Source: Callaeas wilsoni | Lineage: Eukaryota > Chordata > Aves > Passeriformes > Callaeidae | Assembly: GCA_013398955.1 (NCBI GenBank) | Contig: VWPU01002093.1 | Location: 124,001-188,000, forward strand | Direction of reading: 5' to 3' | DNA: 64,000 nt | In this document: piece after piece, positions 1-12,300 of the stretch | How positions within the stretch are numbered: position 1 is the first letter of the stretch | How the letters are laid out: each line of letters starts with the position of its first letter | The notes under the pieces: model-generated | Databases searched by the model: none | Told to the model about the DNA's origin: nothing | The model's input: only the letters and a program-made list of their open reading frames with translations | Translations under genes and position numbers: made by a program

Positions 1-3000
1 CTCTCTTTGGCATGATGGGGGTTCCTGCTCCACTCATCCACTGAGATGCTCGGGTTAGATGCTCTTGCCTAAGAGAGAGCAGAGAAAAAGCTTTGGTGTG
101 CCTAATTCAGAGGTCTGAAAAGCCAAATGACTGTGAAAGAGCCTCCCCATCTTCACTCACTGAAGAGCTGAATATGAGTCTGCTAACTGAGGTTAAACAT
201 CACTGCTATACACTGTTAAACATCAGCTGCTATAGGTATGAAAACTCTCTCCTTCACTCTCTCTTTGTTCTGTAGCAATAAACCAGTAAATCTGTAACCA
301 CCACTTGAAGCCAGGTGTTGAACTGCACACTGACACATGACAAGGCTCTTGATACCTGCATGACTTCTATTCCTATCCAGTGGTGTTAATAGTAACTGAA
401 ATATTCTTTGCAGAAAGCTACTCAGGTTTCTATTGAATATTGTCCGATATGCCAGGAAATCGAAAAATAATAATTAAAAAATTATACCACTCTGGGCACC
501 CGTACTTTGACTTCTTTCACAGGATTCAAAATAGTCATCATAATGTACAGTTTCTTGCAAGGCATATCATAACTGTGACTTTCCTTAAAGCTGTGAGCTT
601 CTTCATTTAAAGAATATTTTAAAGTGGTATTTCAACCCTCTATGATGCTGGGAAGGAATGAAATCATCTAAGTGTCATAAAGAAGATTTTTTCTGGATTC
701 AGACAGCCTTTAGAAAGTTTGCAGGAGTGTTTTCAGAAGGAACAGCCAAAAGTAAGGGACTTACTCTGAATCCAAAGAAGGGTGAAAGGGTAACCCTCTG
801 CCAAGACCTTTCTTCAACACCTTCTAAGCACCACAGCCCTTCAGGTCTCAGAACTGGCACTTTTATTTCCTGAATGTCTACAATACTGGAGATAAAGATT
901 AGCAGAAAAAGCAAATACCAGGCAGAATGTTTTTCAGAAGTTTGTTCCAGAAGGAAAGATACTTTCTCCAAGTAGAGAAAAATGAGCATGGAAAAAAATG
1001 CCACTTTGAAAGCAGCCCTGCAGAGTCATCAAAACTTAAATAACTTATCTTTGTTAATCTCCTGGGAGCACAGCAAACGACAGAACAGAGAGAGACACAG
1101 AGCACAGCTTAGTGGCTACAAATGATGGAAAATACTGTGCTATGCATCAAACAATCTTTAGGGAAGAAAATGTGTTTGGAATATTTTCACCACTTTCATT
1201 TCAAACGGCATCAGAGAACCAGTTAGGGAAATGGATGAATTAATGAGTCAGAATGTATAGATACTCCAGGGTGGTTTGCTGTTACTGGATTCACTGATAG
1301 AATTTCTAAAGCAAGAGAGAGGTGGTTATGATGACACAAACTATCTGGTATCCATGACAAAATAATATACAACATTTGGAAATATGATGTCTTTCTGGAG
1401 TAGTTTAATATATAAAGAACTTGATGACAGTTGGAGGTGGTGGGCTTCTTGTTTGGCTCTTGCTGATTTTGGTGAAAATACTGAAAACCTTTCAGGCCCT
1501 TTCCAGGCTTTATTATTACAGCTGGAGATGTAATAATACTAATAACTTGCTTATTTATGGTTTCACTGAATGTAGCAATATGGAATAAGGATTCGCTTAC
1601 CTTCAGCACACAAAGATGAAAGAGAGGGGGAATTATAAGCATGAGTCACTTATTATTTGGCAGTCTCATTTGGGCCAGCTCTACCAGGCTTCCACCAACT
1701 TCATGGTATCATTTCAAGGCTTTGATCCAGGTTTTAGCTCAGCTCCACTGCATTTAAATGAATCCTCTTATCTTCCCTTTTTCCTTTCTTAGATGCTGCT
1801 TTCTCCTTTCTCTTTGAGCATTGTTGTAGCTCTCCGTTAGCAAAAGCTCTGTGTGTGCACGTGGAAGCGCCTGCCATCAGTGATGTGCTCCAAAATCCCA
1901 CCACTTCCCAGCAAGCACAGGCTCTGTGTAAAAACACATTAAAAATAAACTCAGTGCTTGCCTGTTTTATTGCCTGTAAAGAAACAATAAAATTAAATAA
2001 AAGGTGAACAAACCTCCAGGTCTCCTCCATGCCTTGAACTGTGGCATGCCATGCTCTAGTGTCTCGGCCTGCCTATTGTGCCCAGCACTGCTCTGGTGTG
2101 AGTGAGACACCACCCATGCCCTGTAGATCTTTGAGCTCTGAGTTGCAAGATAAACTTGGAGCAGGAAAAAGAGAAAAAAGAAAAAGGACAGGCAGGAGAC
2201 TGAAATGGATACATAGACTGCCATAAGCAATAGCACCTCTGGGTGCCAGAGGTGCCTTTGAGGTCAAGGATGATGTGCTGTACCCACATTTTTCAGGGAT
2301 GGACACTAATTCCAGAAAAATTCAGTCTAAGTCATTATTTTTGCACCAAAACCCTTGTTCCTTCAAAAGCTCTTTGTTATCAGGTGCAGTATCATCATCA
2401 TTTCTAGTGTAACAGTTCTGCCACAACACATCCTTCTACTTTTTTTTTGTACTCAAGTGTTTTGCAAAGTATATTTCTGATACTGTAATGACAGTCAAAA
2501 AACCGAGAATGCTGATCTGGCTGGGTTGTGATTAGAGCTGGACTAATACAGAGGTAACTCTTCACAGAGCATCAGTGAACTGACCATTCTTTAAATGGAC
2601 CGAATCTCTACACCCTCATCCTCTTTAACAATGGACGAAGAGCAGAACCTCCAAGTTAACAGCAGAAATGATAACCCAAAGAGTCTGGCTACTGTCATAC
2701 AAGCCTGTGTGTCTGAGCTGTATGTGGTTGACACTCTTGATGCTTCTGTGCTGAGCCTTTACACTGGAAAATGAATCTCAGCTGCACCATCATTGCAGAC
2801 TCCATTCATGTCAGGGCTATTATGCTCAGAGAGGAAGCAGCCGCTCCTTCAAGACCTGCATGCTTGGGATCAGAGACGGACAGCTGTCATTGTAGCCAGT
2901 AAAAGCAATTTGGAGGGCAGGGAAAAGATACATATCATGTAATGGAGATGGAAAGGCTTACTGCTGTGTGATCCTGTTCAGCACTATTCCACTGTTCTGC

Positions 3001-3780
3001 CAGGGCCAGCTAAAACAGGCATTTCTCTTGCTCAGGCACAAGGTAGCACTTGTTTGGAAGACAGTGCAGGGCTTGGGATTTTCTGATGTGATTCGTTACA
3101 ACAGCTATTTGAACTTGTGGTAGGGCAAGAATAGAAATATATTAGAATTATAAACATGGAGTCTGATTCACTTGTGCTTAAAGGCATTTTGCTTTGGCGT
3201 GAGCTGAGGTATGCACCTGAGTAGTCACTCTTGTGGTGAAATTTTGCCAGCATACAGCTTTGCTCACATTTTACCTTTCTCCAGGAAAATGCTGTAATCA
3301 GAACTGTAAGAGTCTGATCTGTACCCCTTAAGCTGTTCTCTATGGGCCCTTCCACCCATCCTCGGGGTCTCTTTCTTTCAGACTGGCTGCAAAGGCTATC
3401 TAGTGGTCTACAACAGGTCAGAGCAGTGGAATCAGGGCAAGGAGGAATCTCTTTCAGATTCCCTGGGTCATCTCAGTTCAGCTCCTGGGAAGCAGCAGAC
3501 ATCCCCCATTGCAAACTGCAGGCAGGTGACTCCTTCTTGGACAAACTTTGGGGCAGTTAATTCTGGTGCAGATCAGATTCTGACTTACTCTGAGTAAAAA
3601 GCCAAGGACCTGCGTGATGCTGGTTCCTTTTTCTCCCCTATATGCTTTTCCCAGACTCACAGACTGCTTTCTGTACAATCACATGGGCTGCTTTCATTGT
3701 GTCTGACTCCATATTAAACAAAGGTATTTGAGTTCCTGCTTTCCTGATCCAGAGTACCTGCAAACTTCATGGCATATGCT
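1..3780. other. Non-coding stretch, probable intron or upstream sequence
   Basis: Only short chance open frames are present, the longest being 139 codons on the minus strand around 1223-1642, with no recognisable domain. No repeat unit or transposon signature stands out, apart from an LTR-like AATAAA context near 283 that I did not accept. Confidence 0.6.
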
Positions 3781-4200
3781 AGAATCACAGAAACATAGAA
3801 TAAATCATGTGGATAGAGCCTCAGGAGGTCTCCACTCCAATTTCACACTCAAAGTAGGGTCAGTATCGAGCTCAGACCAGGTTGCTCAGGGTTTTATCTG
3901 TTGCGGCTTGAAAAACTTCCAAGGATGGAGCCTGTACACAAATCCATGTCCACTGCTTTTCTGGCCTCATAGTGATTTTTTTTTTTTTTTTCCCTTCAAA
4001 GTCATCAAAACCTTTTGTCTTTTTTCTTTCACCCTCCCACTACACACCACCATAAAAAGACTGGCTCCATCTTCTCACTAGATTCCCTGTAGGTATTGGC
4101 AGGCTGCTACCACAGCCATCTCTTCTTCAGGCTAAACACTCTCAGTCCCCTCTGGTCACATGCTTCACTCTATCAAACAGTATATCCTTTATCACTAATC
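3781..4200 (-). mobile_element. CR1 non-LTR retrotransposon 3' fragment, antisense
   Basis: The left edge reads AGAATCACAGAAACATAGAAT, the reverse complement of the CR1 3' tail. It is followed by diverged matches to the usual antisense CR1 text: the 'gaggtct..actccaa' block, 'gaccaggttgctcagggttt', 'cttccaaggatggagcc' and 'ggctccatcttctc'. A 15-base T run at 3977-3991 interrupts it. Divergence is moderate, so this is an old, 5'-truncated copy. The right edge is approximate. Confidence 0.85.
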
Positions 4201-7200
4201 TTGGACATAGAGTCCGCTCTCAAATTGCTTTCCAAGATGCATCAGTCACTGGACAGAAGCATTTTTAAAAAAATTAGAAATCTCTGCTGTATTACAGGTA
4301 CTTGTGATGTGCTGGACACAGCCCTTCCTGGATGTACCCTCTGTTCCGTGGCTGATGGGAAATAAGGAGATATCCAAAGCTATTGTCTGGTGGATGAGAG
4401 CCACTGCCACTGCAGTGGTAAAACTTAGGAGAATCAGGGCAGAAAGCAATGTGAGTAGAAGGAGGAAACACCACGTTTATCCCAGTGGTGATTCTTATCC
4501 CCAGTCCGGCAGGCAGAGCCCAGTTGCCCTAGGAAATATTGCATCACTTCAGCCACTCTGTGTGGGTTCGGTGACTGAACTGAAAGAACCAATCTTCCAC
4601 CCAACGGTTCTCTAAGAAATTTCCTGTAGTCTCCATTGATTTTCTTTTGAGAGAGAGACATATATATATCATTGCTTTTTGCTTTCCTTTTACTCAGGGA
4701 GAGCTTTAATTAGTGGCCTTTGTGTTGAACTGTTAGATGTGCCCACCCGTGGTATCCTGAGGTTATTCACATTTGTAAGTGTTTTTAAATGTCGGGTCTA
4801 AGCCACCCAGAGATTTTACAGCAGGGGGAAAATATTCGGTTGCCTGGAAGCTTTTCCATTACCTTACACCACAGGAGTGGCATACAGGAGCTACAGAAAC
4901 GTCTGAGTCTTGTACTAATGTTTCTACTACAGAAAACTTTTTTTTTTTAGGAGGTAGGAGGGCAAATATGGGGGAGTTCAATTTGTTTTGCTGTTATTTA
5001 TTTCTTCCTTTGTCTTATTCACTTTAGGGACAAGACCTGAGTAAAAATGGTGATGACTTATGTCTATTTTATTTTGTTCTGACAAACACTTGCCCATGGC
5101 AGTCATAGAATTTCCTTCCTCTCCTTCTGTTTGTACTATGATGACCTCGACTTTGCCAGGATTTCCTCCAACTCATCCCATCCCATGACATTCCAGTAGC
5201 TCTTCTCCCTGCAGCTTTTCCCCAAGTTTTAATTTCCAATTTATAAAGGAAAGCCTGTTAGCCACATCTCCTCCATAGAATTGGTGAATGAAAAAGATGG
5301 TATTTTATTCCTTAGTTGTTCTGATGATTATCACAATCTTCACAAGACAATTACTATGCTCTATTTTATGATGATTCTGCCAGTCTCTGTCACTTACCAA
5401 GTCCTTTTATCAATTAAGGTTCCATGTTACTTTCTGGACTTAGAATAGTGATATACATGGAGATCCATTTGGACATAAGCAGGATGGGTGAACCGCAGCA
5501 GGTGCTTAAAAGTAGAGGAGCACTGTCCAGTAAATACAGCTGGAAAAGCAATCTGCAGAGCAGACTGTACCTGCAGCTCCGGGGTGTCAGAAGCCAATTA
5601 GGTTCCAAACCCAGACTCAATGTTATATTTTGAAGATTTTTTTTTTTTTTAAAGATATGTATGCCAATAACCTGGCAACAGTCACAGCCCCGGACAGTTT
5701 TGCGTGACCCTGTGCTAAGGAGAGAAAAGAGAAATATTGTCCTTCAGAAGGAGGAAACGCTTGTTTGGACACTCTTAATGTTACAAACAGGTACTGAAGA
5801 CAGAGTTTTCTCCTAAGTGATGAATAGCAAGGGTGATCCCAGGACAGTTTACAGCAGGGAACAGCAGAATATGATTCTGGATGTAATAAAATAGTGAACT
5901 AGGACTAGTCCCCAGACACCAATCCTGTTTTTTTGCCTATTTTATAGAAAAGTCGTGAGCCTACCAAAAGCAACAGAAGTTTTGCCATTGGCATATACAG
6001 GGCTTTTGACCTATTGATCTTTTTTCAGAGCAATTTACCATGAGATTTCAGGCTCTGAAATTGGAGTGTGGATGAGTAATGTAGCTTATACAGTGGAGCC
6101 CTGCTCTCAGCACTCTCTGAATTTAGGCTTCCAGGGCCAATACTGATGTGGGGAATTTCACAACTCAATCCATGAACATGCTCTAATATCCTCCCAGTGA
6201 TTGCTGTTTTCATGAGCAGCCTGATATTTAATTAATTCTAAACCTGCACAAAAGCAGCGTGTTTGCAGAGCAGATGAAGTGAATCTAGCACAAGCAAATA
6301 TTATCTGTGTATTTTTGTCATGAATAGATAGCTCTGTTAGCTACGGAGGGAGCTCAGATTAATTCTGTGAATCTCAAACCCAAACAATATAGAGGCGAGA
6401 CATAAACACACTGCACAGTCAATGGGTGTGCACCTTCTAACAGAAACACAGGTTATTGTTGATTAGCACATATAATTTGGATTATATTGGATTTATTTTC
6501 CTTTTTCTAGTATTCACAGTTCTGTTTAAACCCCTTGTGTACACGATGACAAAAAAAAAAAAACCAGATAAAGAGGAAAAAATGCAATGCAGATCAAATA
6601 TAGTGAGAAATATATTAGTAAAGAATGAAAAGATAGGAAATAACAAAACTACAATAGAGCATAAATATGTATTCCATACATACACACACGGAGAAAGAGA
6701 GATTATGTTTTGAAGGCATTATGAGCTTTTGATTTTCTATCTGCTGCAGAACAGACTCATTTTAAGAAAGCAGGAAAAATGATTACTTGAATAACGATTA
6801 GCTCTAACAAACCTCTGTGTTTGCTGGAGTAGTTGCTGTCACTCTTGGGGATATAACACCTCCTCGAATAAAAATAAGAGGACAAAAGGAAAAAAAAATC
6901 TAAGATGAAGCATTAAACGACTTGAGATTCCCCATCATTAATAGTACTACTTTTGTCAGTTTGCTTATAAGTCTCGAAACAACTTCATGAACTTTCTTTT
7001 CAGAAAGACAAAAGTCTCGAATGTCTCTTGTTTCTTCCTGCACAGAGCCTTGCAAACCCAAAACTTCTGGCTCACTTATCCAAATTCAGTACATAAGCTT
7101 TATTTTTATCCTGACCCCAACAAACACACGTAGAATGAACCCCTTCCTGAGCACAGAAGTACAACGTGCATCACAAGATTTAGAAAGAGAAGCTAGGAAA

Positions 7201-7720
7201 CGTATGATTTTTTTCTTTTTTTTTACTAATTATCTTTATTTTCAGCCAGATACCAGAACAAGCTGCTTCACCATTTACTTACCATTTACTTGCTCTCAAA
7301 CCTCACCCTGTCTCCCAGTGTTAGAAGAACCGGAGGTATCACCAGCCATGTGCTGCATGGTCATGACAAATTTGCTAGAATGCCTGAAACACAACTTTCT
7401 GTTTGTGTTTGAAGTCCATGTGTACTTACATGGGAGTTGAAGTCATATTGACTCTGCTTAGCACAAGACAAATTGCATCAAATTCTCACTGCCTGATGCA
7501 GAGCAACACCCCCCCTTCACCTGTGAAGATCACAAGGCAGAAAGAAGAGATTCTCCCAGAGAAAGTGTAAGAGTTCAGCTCTCTTAATCTCTCTGCCATA
7601 CCTGTAGTTGAAAATATCTATGAACGGTGTTATTATGTTCAATTACAAACAGATTGTGCAGAGGTATGGGGTAGGAATGTAGTAAATCACAAGATCCAGC
7701 AGGAGTAGATAGAAAAGACT
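4201..7720. other. Non-coding stretch
   Basis: A/T-rich sequence with only short chance frames; the longest (7021-7440, 139 codons, +) contains a run of phenylalanines encoded by a T tract. No domain, transposon or RNA gene was recognised. Confidence 0.6.
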
Positions 7721-7786
7721 CTTTTCTTTTCTTTTCTTTTCTTTTCTTTTCTTTTCTTTTCTTTTCTTTTCTTTTCTTTTCTTTTC

Positions 7787-7823
<37 letters not shown>

Positions 7824-7836
7824 TTCTTTTCTTTTC
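7721..7836. repeat. (CTTTT)n pentanucleotide microsatellite with T tract
   Basis: Eighteen uninterrupted CTTTT units run from 7721 to 7810, merge into a T run of 19 (7807-7825), and end with two more CTTTT units. The minus strand is a pure purine tract. A lysine- and glutamate-rich open frame on the minus strand (7584-7886) is only a translation of this array. Confidence 0.97.
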
Positions 7837-9067
7837 CTCATATTACTTTTGAATGCCATCTTTTGGATGCTTGATCTTCTTTGCAAAGGTGATGCAATGC
7901 AAATGTGCTATCATTGAAATGCATTTAATAGATGCTGGGGTTAAGGAGAAAGCACACTATCCCTTAAATTATGAGGTCTGAGGTCTACAAACCTTACACA
8001 ATTAAGAAGAGAATAAAGGCCTATGTCAGTGGCATGGTGGGTTGGATAGCATTTGTTTAGGATGACCAGCGTCACTATGAGTGTATACAAAATTACAAAA
8101 GGTCTCTGTAAAGAAAAATGACATTTTAAATGCTCATTTGCAAAGTAGTAAATGTCCAGAAGCAGACAATTAAAGGGCATTTTCCAACCATAACATTAGA
8201 AAGATTAAGAGGTTAAACATTAACCTGACTGTAAATCCCTCCACTATGTCTCTACAAATAAGAGTGTCTGCATTTTAATTATTTGGTGTTGTTCAGTGCT
8301 TCGAACATTCAATGGGATTGCGTTGCATATCACAACAGATCAAGAGCAGAACAACAAACACATCCAACCTAATTAAAAATTTTTAAAAACATCCAATCTT
8401 ACTTTTGTATAGTTTTATACATGCAAAAAAAACCAAACCAAAAACACTTTAAAATCTTCATGAATGACATTTGGGGCTTCATATGTGTAGAGGACATCAA
8501 TGTCATAGATAACATGTTTAAAGCCTTAAAAAGCATTGAATTTAGAACTGAGCCTCATTTACACTAAGAAACGACAAAATGTCATGCTAGTGATTTGCCC
8601 ACAGCCTGAAAGGGCAGCACCAACCCTCAGAGGTTTTTCTGTTTACTCCATGACTGGGTCTGCAGCAGGGAGCAGTAGTGCTAAAGCGTGTGCTATGGCT
8701 GAAAGGCCTAAAATGAAAAACTGAGAGTCACTATCTTGGACATCAGTCCAGCTTCACCCAAGGAGCCTGCTTAGACATGGAAAGCCACTTGCCTGCACTT
8801 TGACAAGCCCACTCTAAGATGAAAGAGTCTGGATTGGGATCACACAGCTGTTTTCTTCCCCACAGCCAGGTTTTTTTGTGTTTTTTGTAAAGTAAGAAGG
8901 GAAAAATAACCCACTGAGAAGCTGTTATACCAAAACATCTTAAGCCTGTTATATCATGAACAGAAGAAAAGGGACAAACAGACAATCTTTTCCTTTTCTT
9001 TTTTTTTTCCTTTTTTCCCTGCAAACATTTCCTTCCAGCTGTCCCTTTGAAGTCTTAGTGTGAAGAC
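7837..9067. other. Non-coding stretch
   Basis: No recognisable gene or repeat. There are a few short A and T tracts, such as the pyrimidine-rich 8988-9018. All open frames are under 100 codons. Confidence 0.6.
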
Positions 9068-9310
9068 TTATAGCGTGAGTGACTGTGAGCAAGGAGCTGT
9101 GAAACGCGCCTTTGAGCCACGGATTTCTCAAAGAGTACCACAAGGCGCGTGCGACTGGGGCACACGACACCTGCAAATCAGCGCCGTGTTACTGAGGCTT
9201 TGTTCAGCCTCAGACTCTGAGAGCTGCAGAGAGCCACAAACTTCAGCAGGGCAAAATCACCTCCCGTCTTCATCCCGCCTTCCCACCCACGTTATCTCAC
9301 TTCTGCTCTG
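9068..9310. promoter_or_regulatory. CpG-rich cluster, possible upstream promoter or 5' exon
   Basis: About 13 CpG dinucleotides fall in roughly 240 bases, including two GCGC-type pairs near 9106 and 9147, whereas flanking sequence is nearly CpG-free. This could mark an unmethylated regulatory element or a non-coding first exon of CHRM2. It could also be a recent insertion whose CpGs have not decayed. No TATA box or clear exon boundary was identified. Confidence 0.3.
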
Positions 9311-12300
9311 GGCAGTGACCATGTTGGTGTGACCAGCTTGTGAGGAAATGATTGAACACATGCGTGCGTTCTGTGTATGGTATTATTGTTTATTACATAT
9401 GCATAAATTAGGTAATGTTACCATCTTCTGCTCCCCTTAGTCCTGCTGTTGCTCTGTTACTACTGGATACTTGATAAAAATGTCCTGCCACTTCTCTGCT
9501 GTTGTGAGGTCATCCCTTCAAACTACCCTCACCACAGATCACTCTCGATGCTTCCTAAAAACAGGGGGGGTTTGATTCACTTCACAGTCTAACACACAGA
9601 TTGGCCGAATACTCCAGTCTTCGTGATTAGTTGTGGCTCCTGATTCTCCAGTCACGAGTCTTCTGCATTCCTCATCCAAAACAATTTACATTACTTCTCT
9701 TACATAAAGCATATTGCAAAAAAGATACTCTGCCTCACTGATAATTCTCAAAGAGGGAGCAAAATTGTCTCTCATGATTTTGGAACAGTCAGTAATGATG
9801 TACCAGTTTCTTACAAACTTCAGAGCAAAACTGTTGAAGGTCAGGACTATTTCTGCAAGTTGTCTGGTAGACACAGTGATCAACCTTACCCAATATTTGC
9901 TTTTTTTTAGTGGGAGGGCAGCACCATATTGTGCCATCACAGCATCGCTTCCTGCTACACCCCTTACGAGGTTTATTTGAGACTGCAGGAATCTCTTTTG
10001 TCTTTCTGAAATATAAAGCTCAGAAAAGTGGGAGCTGAACACTTCTAGCAAAACCAATATCTGTTCGACCAGAAGATGAGAAAAGCAACACGGTGGTAGC
10101 CTGAGGAAAAATGATAGCCAGAAGGTGGATGTGAACAGCAGAGAGCTGATGAACAAGATAAGAAGGACCAGAGAGGCTGAAGGGGAGCAGATCTGGCATT
10201 AGGCAGCCAGGAAAAATGAAAAGGGAAATGGATGAATCAGAAGAGGGCCATAGGTCTGTCCCAGACCTATAGGTTGCAGATCAGGTCCTAATGCAAAGCT
10301 GCTGCAAATATCTGAGGGAAAGTGTCACCGTTAAGGAGAGGAGATGCTGAGGCGGCACTTAGAAATACAACCAAGAGCAGGGGAGAAAGAGACACCAAGA
10401 CACCTGAAATTCCCGAGATGTGATCTCATGGAGAGCTGTGGCTGTCCCGCTGAGCACTGAGCTCTGCCTCTGCCAGCTGAGCTGACACAGAAGGGACGTG
10501 ATGCGCTGGACACCCCACTCCAGGGGTCCCCCAAGTTCAGTCACAGTTCCTCTCTTCTGTTTACTTTATGTAATTTCTTTCCATTGTGTTTTTGAACATT
10601 TTACTCACCCCCAGGGATGACAGGCAGAAATATAGAAACCCTTTGATAACTGCCAGCTTTACCTGGAGATAAAAGTCTGAATCTCATTTGATTATCAGAA
10701 TCCCATACCTTTTAGAGGCAGACCCTTTGTGGAAATGGGTGTTAATGATCCCAGACTCAAGGTCATGGCTTTGCTGCAGAAATGAACAAGAAAATAATGA
10801 TAGGAAAAGGAGGAAATTATTTCGTGTTCACACCATAGATAATAGCCCACAAAACAACAAAATCAATATACAGGGGGAAAAATAATCTCTATACACATAT
10901 TAAATACACCAGAATTTCTGATTATTAAAGAAGATGACAACTTTTTGAAAAAATAATTCCTATCTTCTTCTTTAAAGAGTTTGTGGAGGCCAAGTCTCAG
11001 TGAATGGCAGTGTCTTTAAGAATTTAAATGTTTGAATGACTGCTGAGGTGAGATTACAGAACTTCAAGACACTTCAGTGTTCCCACAATACCATTCAAAG
11101 TGCAAAGCTTGAAGAAATGTTACCTTCTCTGTCTGTGGGCTGTCAGAGGATAACACAGACAGGTACTGAAACTTGAGTCAGTGAGGAATGTCTATAGATG
11201 CTGCCTTGGAGAGGCTGATCAGGAACAGAGGCTGGACAGAGTGAAAGGATAAAGGGCGGGTACTTATTGAAAGGCCTTCCCAGGGCACACCTTGGGCAGG
11301 GCAGGAGTCTAAAAGAGACTGCACCCAGGATGGACACAGTCACACGTGTTTGGGACAGATATAAGTTCTGTTCATTTGCATATCAGCGGTTAATTGTCCA
11401 ATTACAGCTTCAGGCAGTGCAGTCCCATTCTCTTAGCTTGCTCCCCTCCACTCACTTTTGTTTCCATTTCTCGGGGCCTGAGGCAGTGAGGTGTCCTTGA
11501 TTCTCAGGCCTAGAGAGGACCTGTTGTGTCTGACAAAAATGGGAAAAGCAGTTGCTAACACTCTATACGGAGCTCAGAGTTATACATTAAAGTATTGCAG
11601 GATTACAAATATATGAAAATATAAAAGCCAAAATCCTAAGGCATCACTGAAAACAGGCATTAAGGGGTGACAGTTTGAAGAGCCCATACGAATGCTCTTG
11701 CAGAACTGTTTCTCTTGCAATCACCATTTCTTGCTTTCTTCTAATCAACTTATTTTCTTTTTTATTCACACCTCAGCCTTGCTCCTATTTCCTCCCTCTC
11801 ACATTCAACCCATTTATTATTTTCTCTTGCCCCACACACAGTCTTTCTCTAGGTAAGTCTTTCTCTAGGTATGTTCTTGTGCTCTTCAAATAGGTTGGTG
11901 CTGCGTGGAAGCACGTTGCAATGCAGCAATCACTGCTGAGTGGTTCTGCTGCTGTTGCATGGCACAGTGGGAGGGATTTAATCTCCAACATGACACTTCA
12001 GGGACACAGCAGATTGATGGAGGAGATTGTTCCCTAGGTACACTGCTAGCTGCTATTCCTATCTAGATTTAATTTTACTTCCCGTAAGTTTGCTTTACCA
12101 TGAAGTCTCTGTTCAAAGAGTTGTTCTGTGAAGATGGATTTAGGTTCAGAGACGCGGACTACTGCAGAAGAATAGGGTAAAGTGAAACCTCAGAAAATGA
12201 AACATATGTCAGTAGTCTTTTTGTCCTTAGACATGGGTGCTGTGGAAAGGTGGTCTGAGATGTAGAAGCAGAAACAGGAAACTTGCAGACAGTAACAGGT

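Noticed and set aside
180..310. Possible LTR: TATA-like and AATAAA sequences near the left edge
   Set aside because: The motif order is loosely LTR-like, but there are no recognisable family blocks or boundaries, and the left flank may be cut by the window.
2008..2036. Resemblance to miR-490, which lies in a CHRM2 intron in mammals
   Set aside because: The stretch 'acctccaggtctcctccatgcc' only partly resembles the mature miRNA, and the expected hairpin partner and exact seed are missing. The true locus is probably further upstream, outside this window.
7584..7886. 100-codon Lys/Glu-rich frame on the minus strand
   Set aside because: It is a direct translation of the (AAAAG)n microsatellite.
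9686..10156. 156-codon minus frame, with an AATAAAC-like context suggesting an LTR
   Set aside because: No ordered LTR blocks, TG/CA ends or polypurine tract could be found, and the protein matches nothing known to me.
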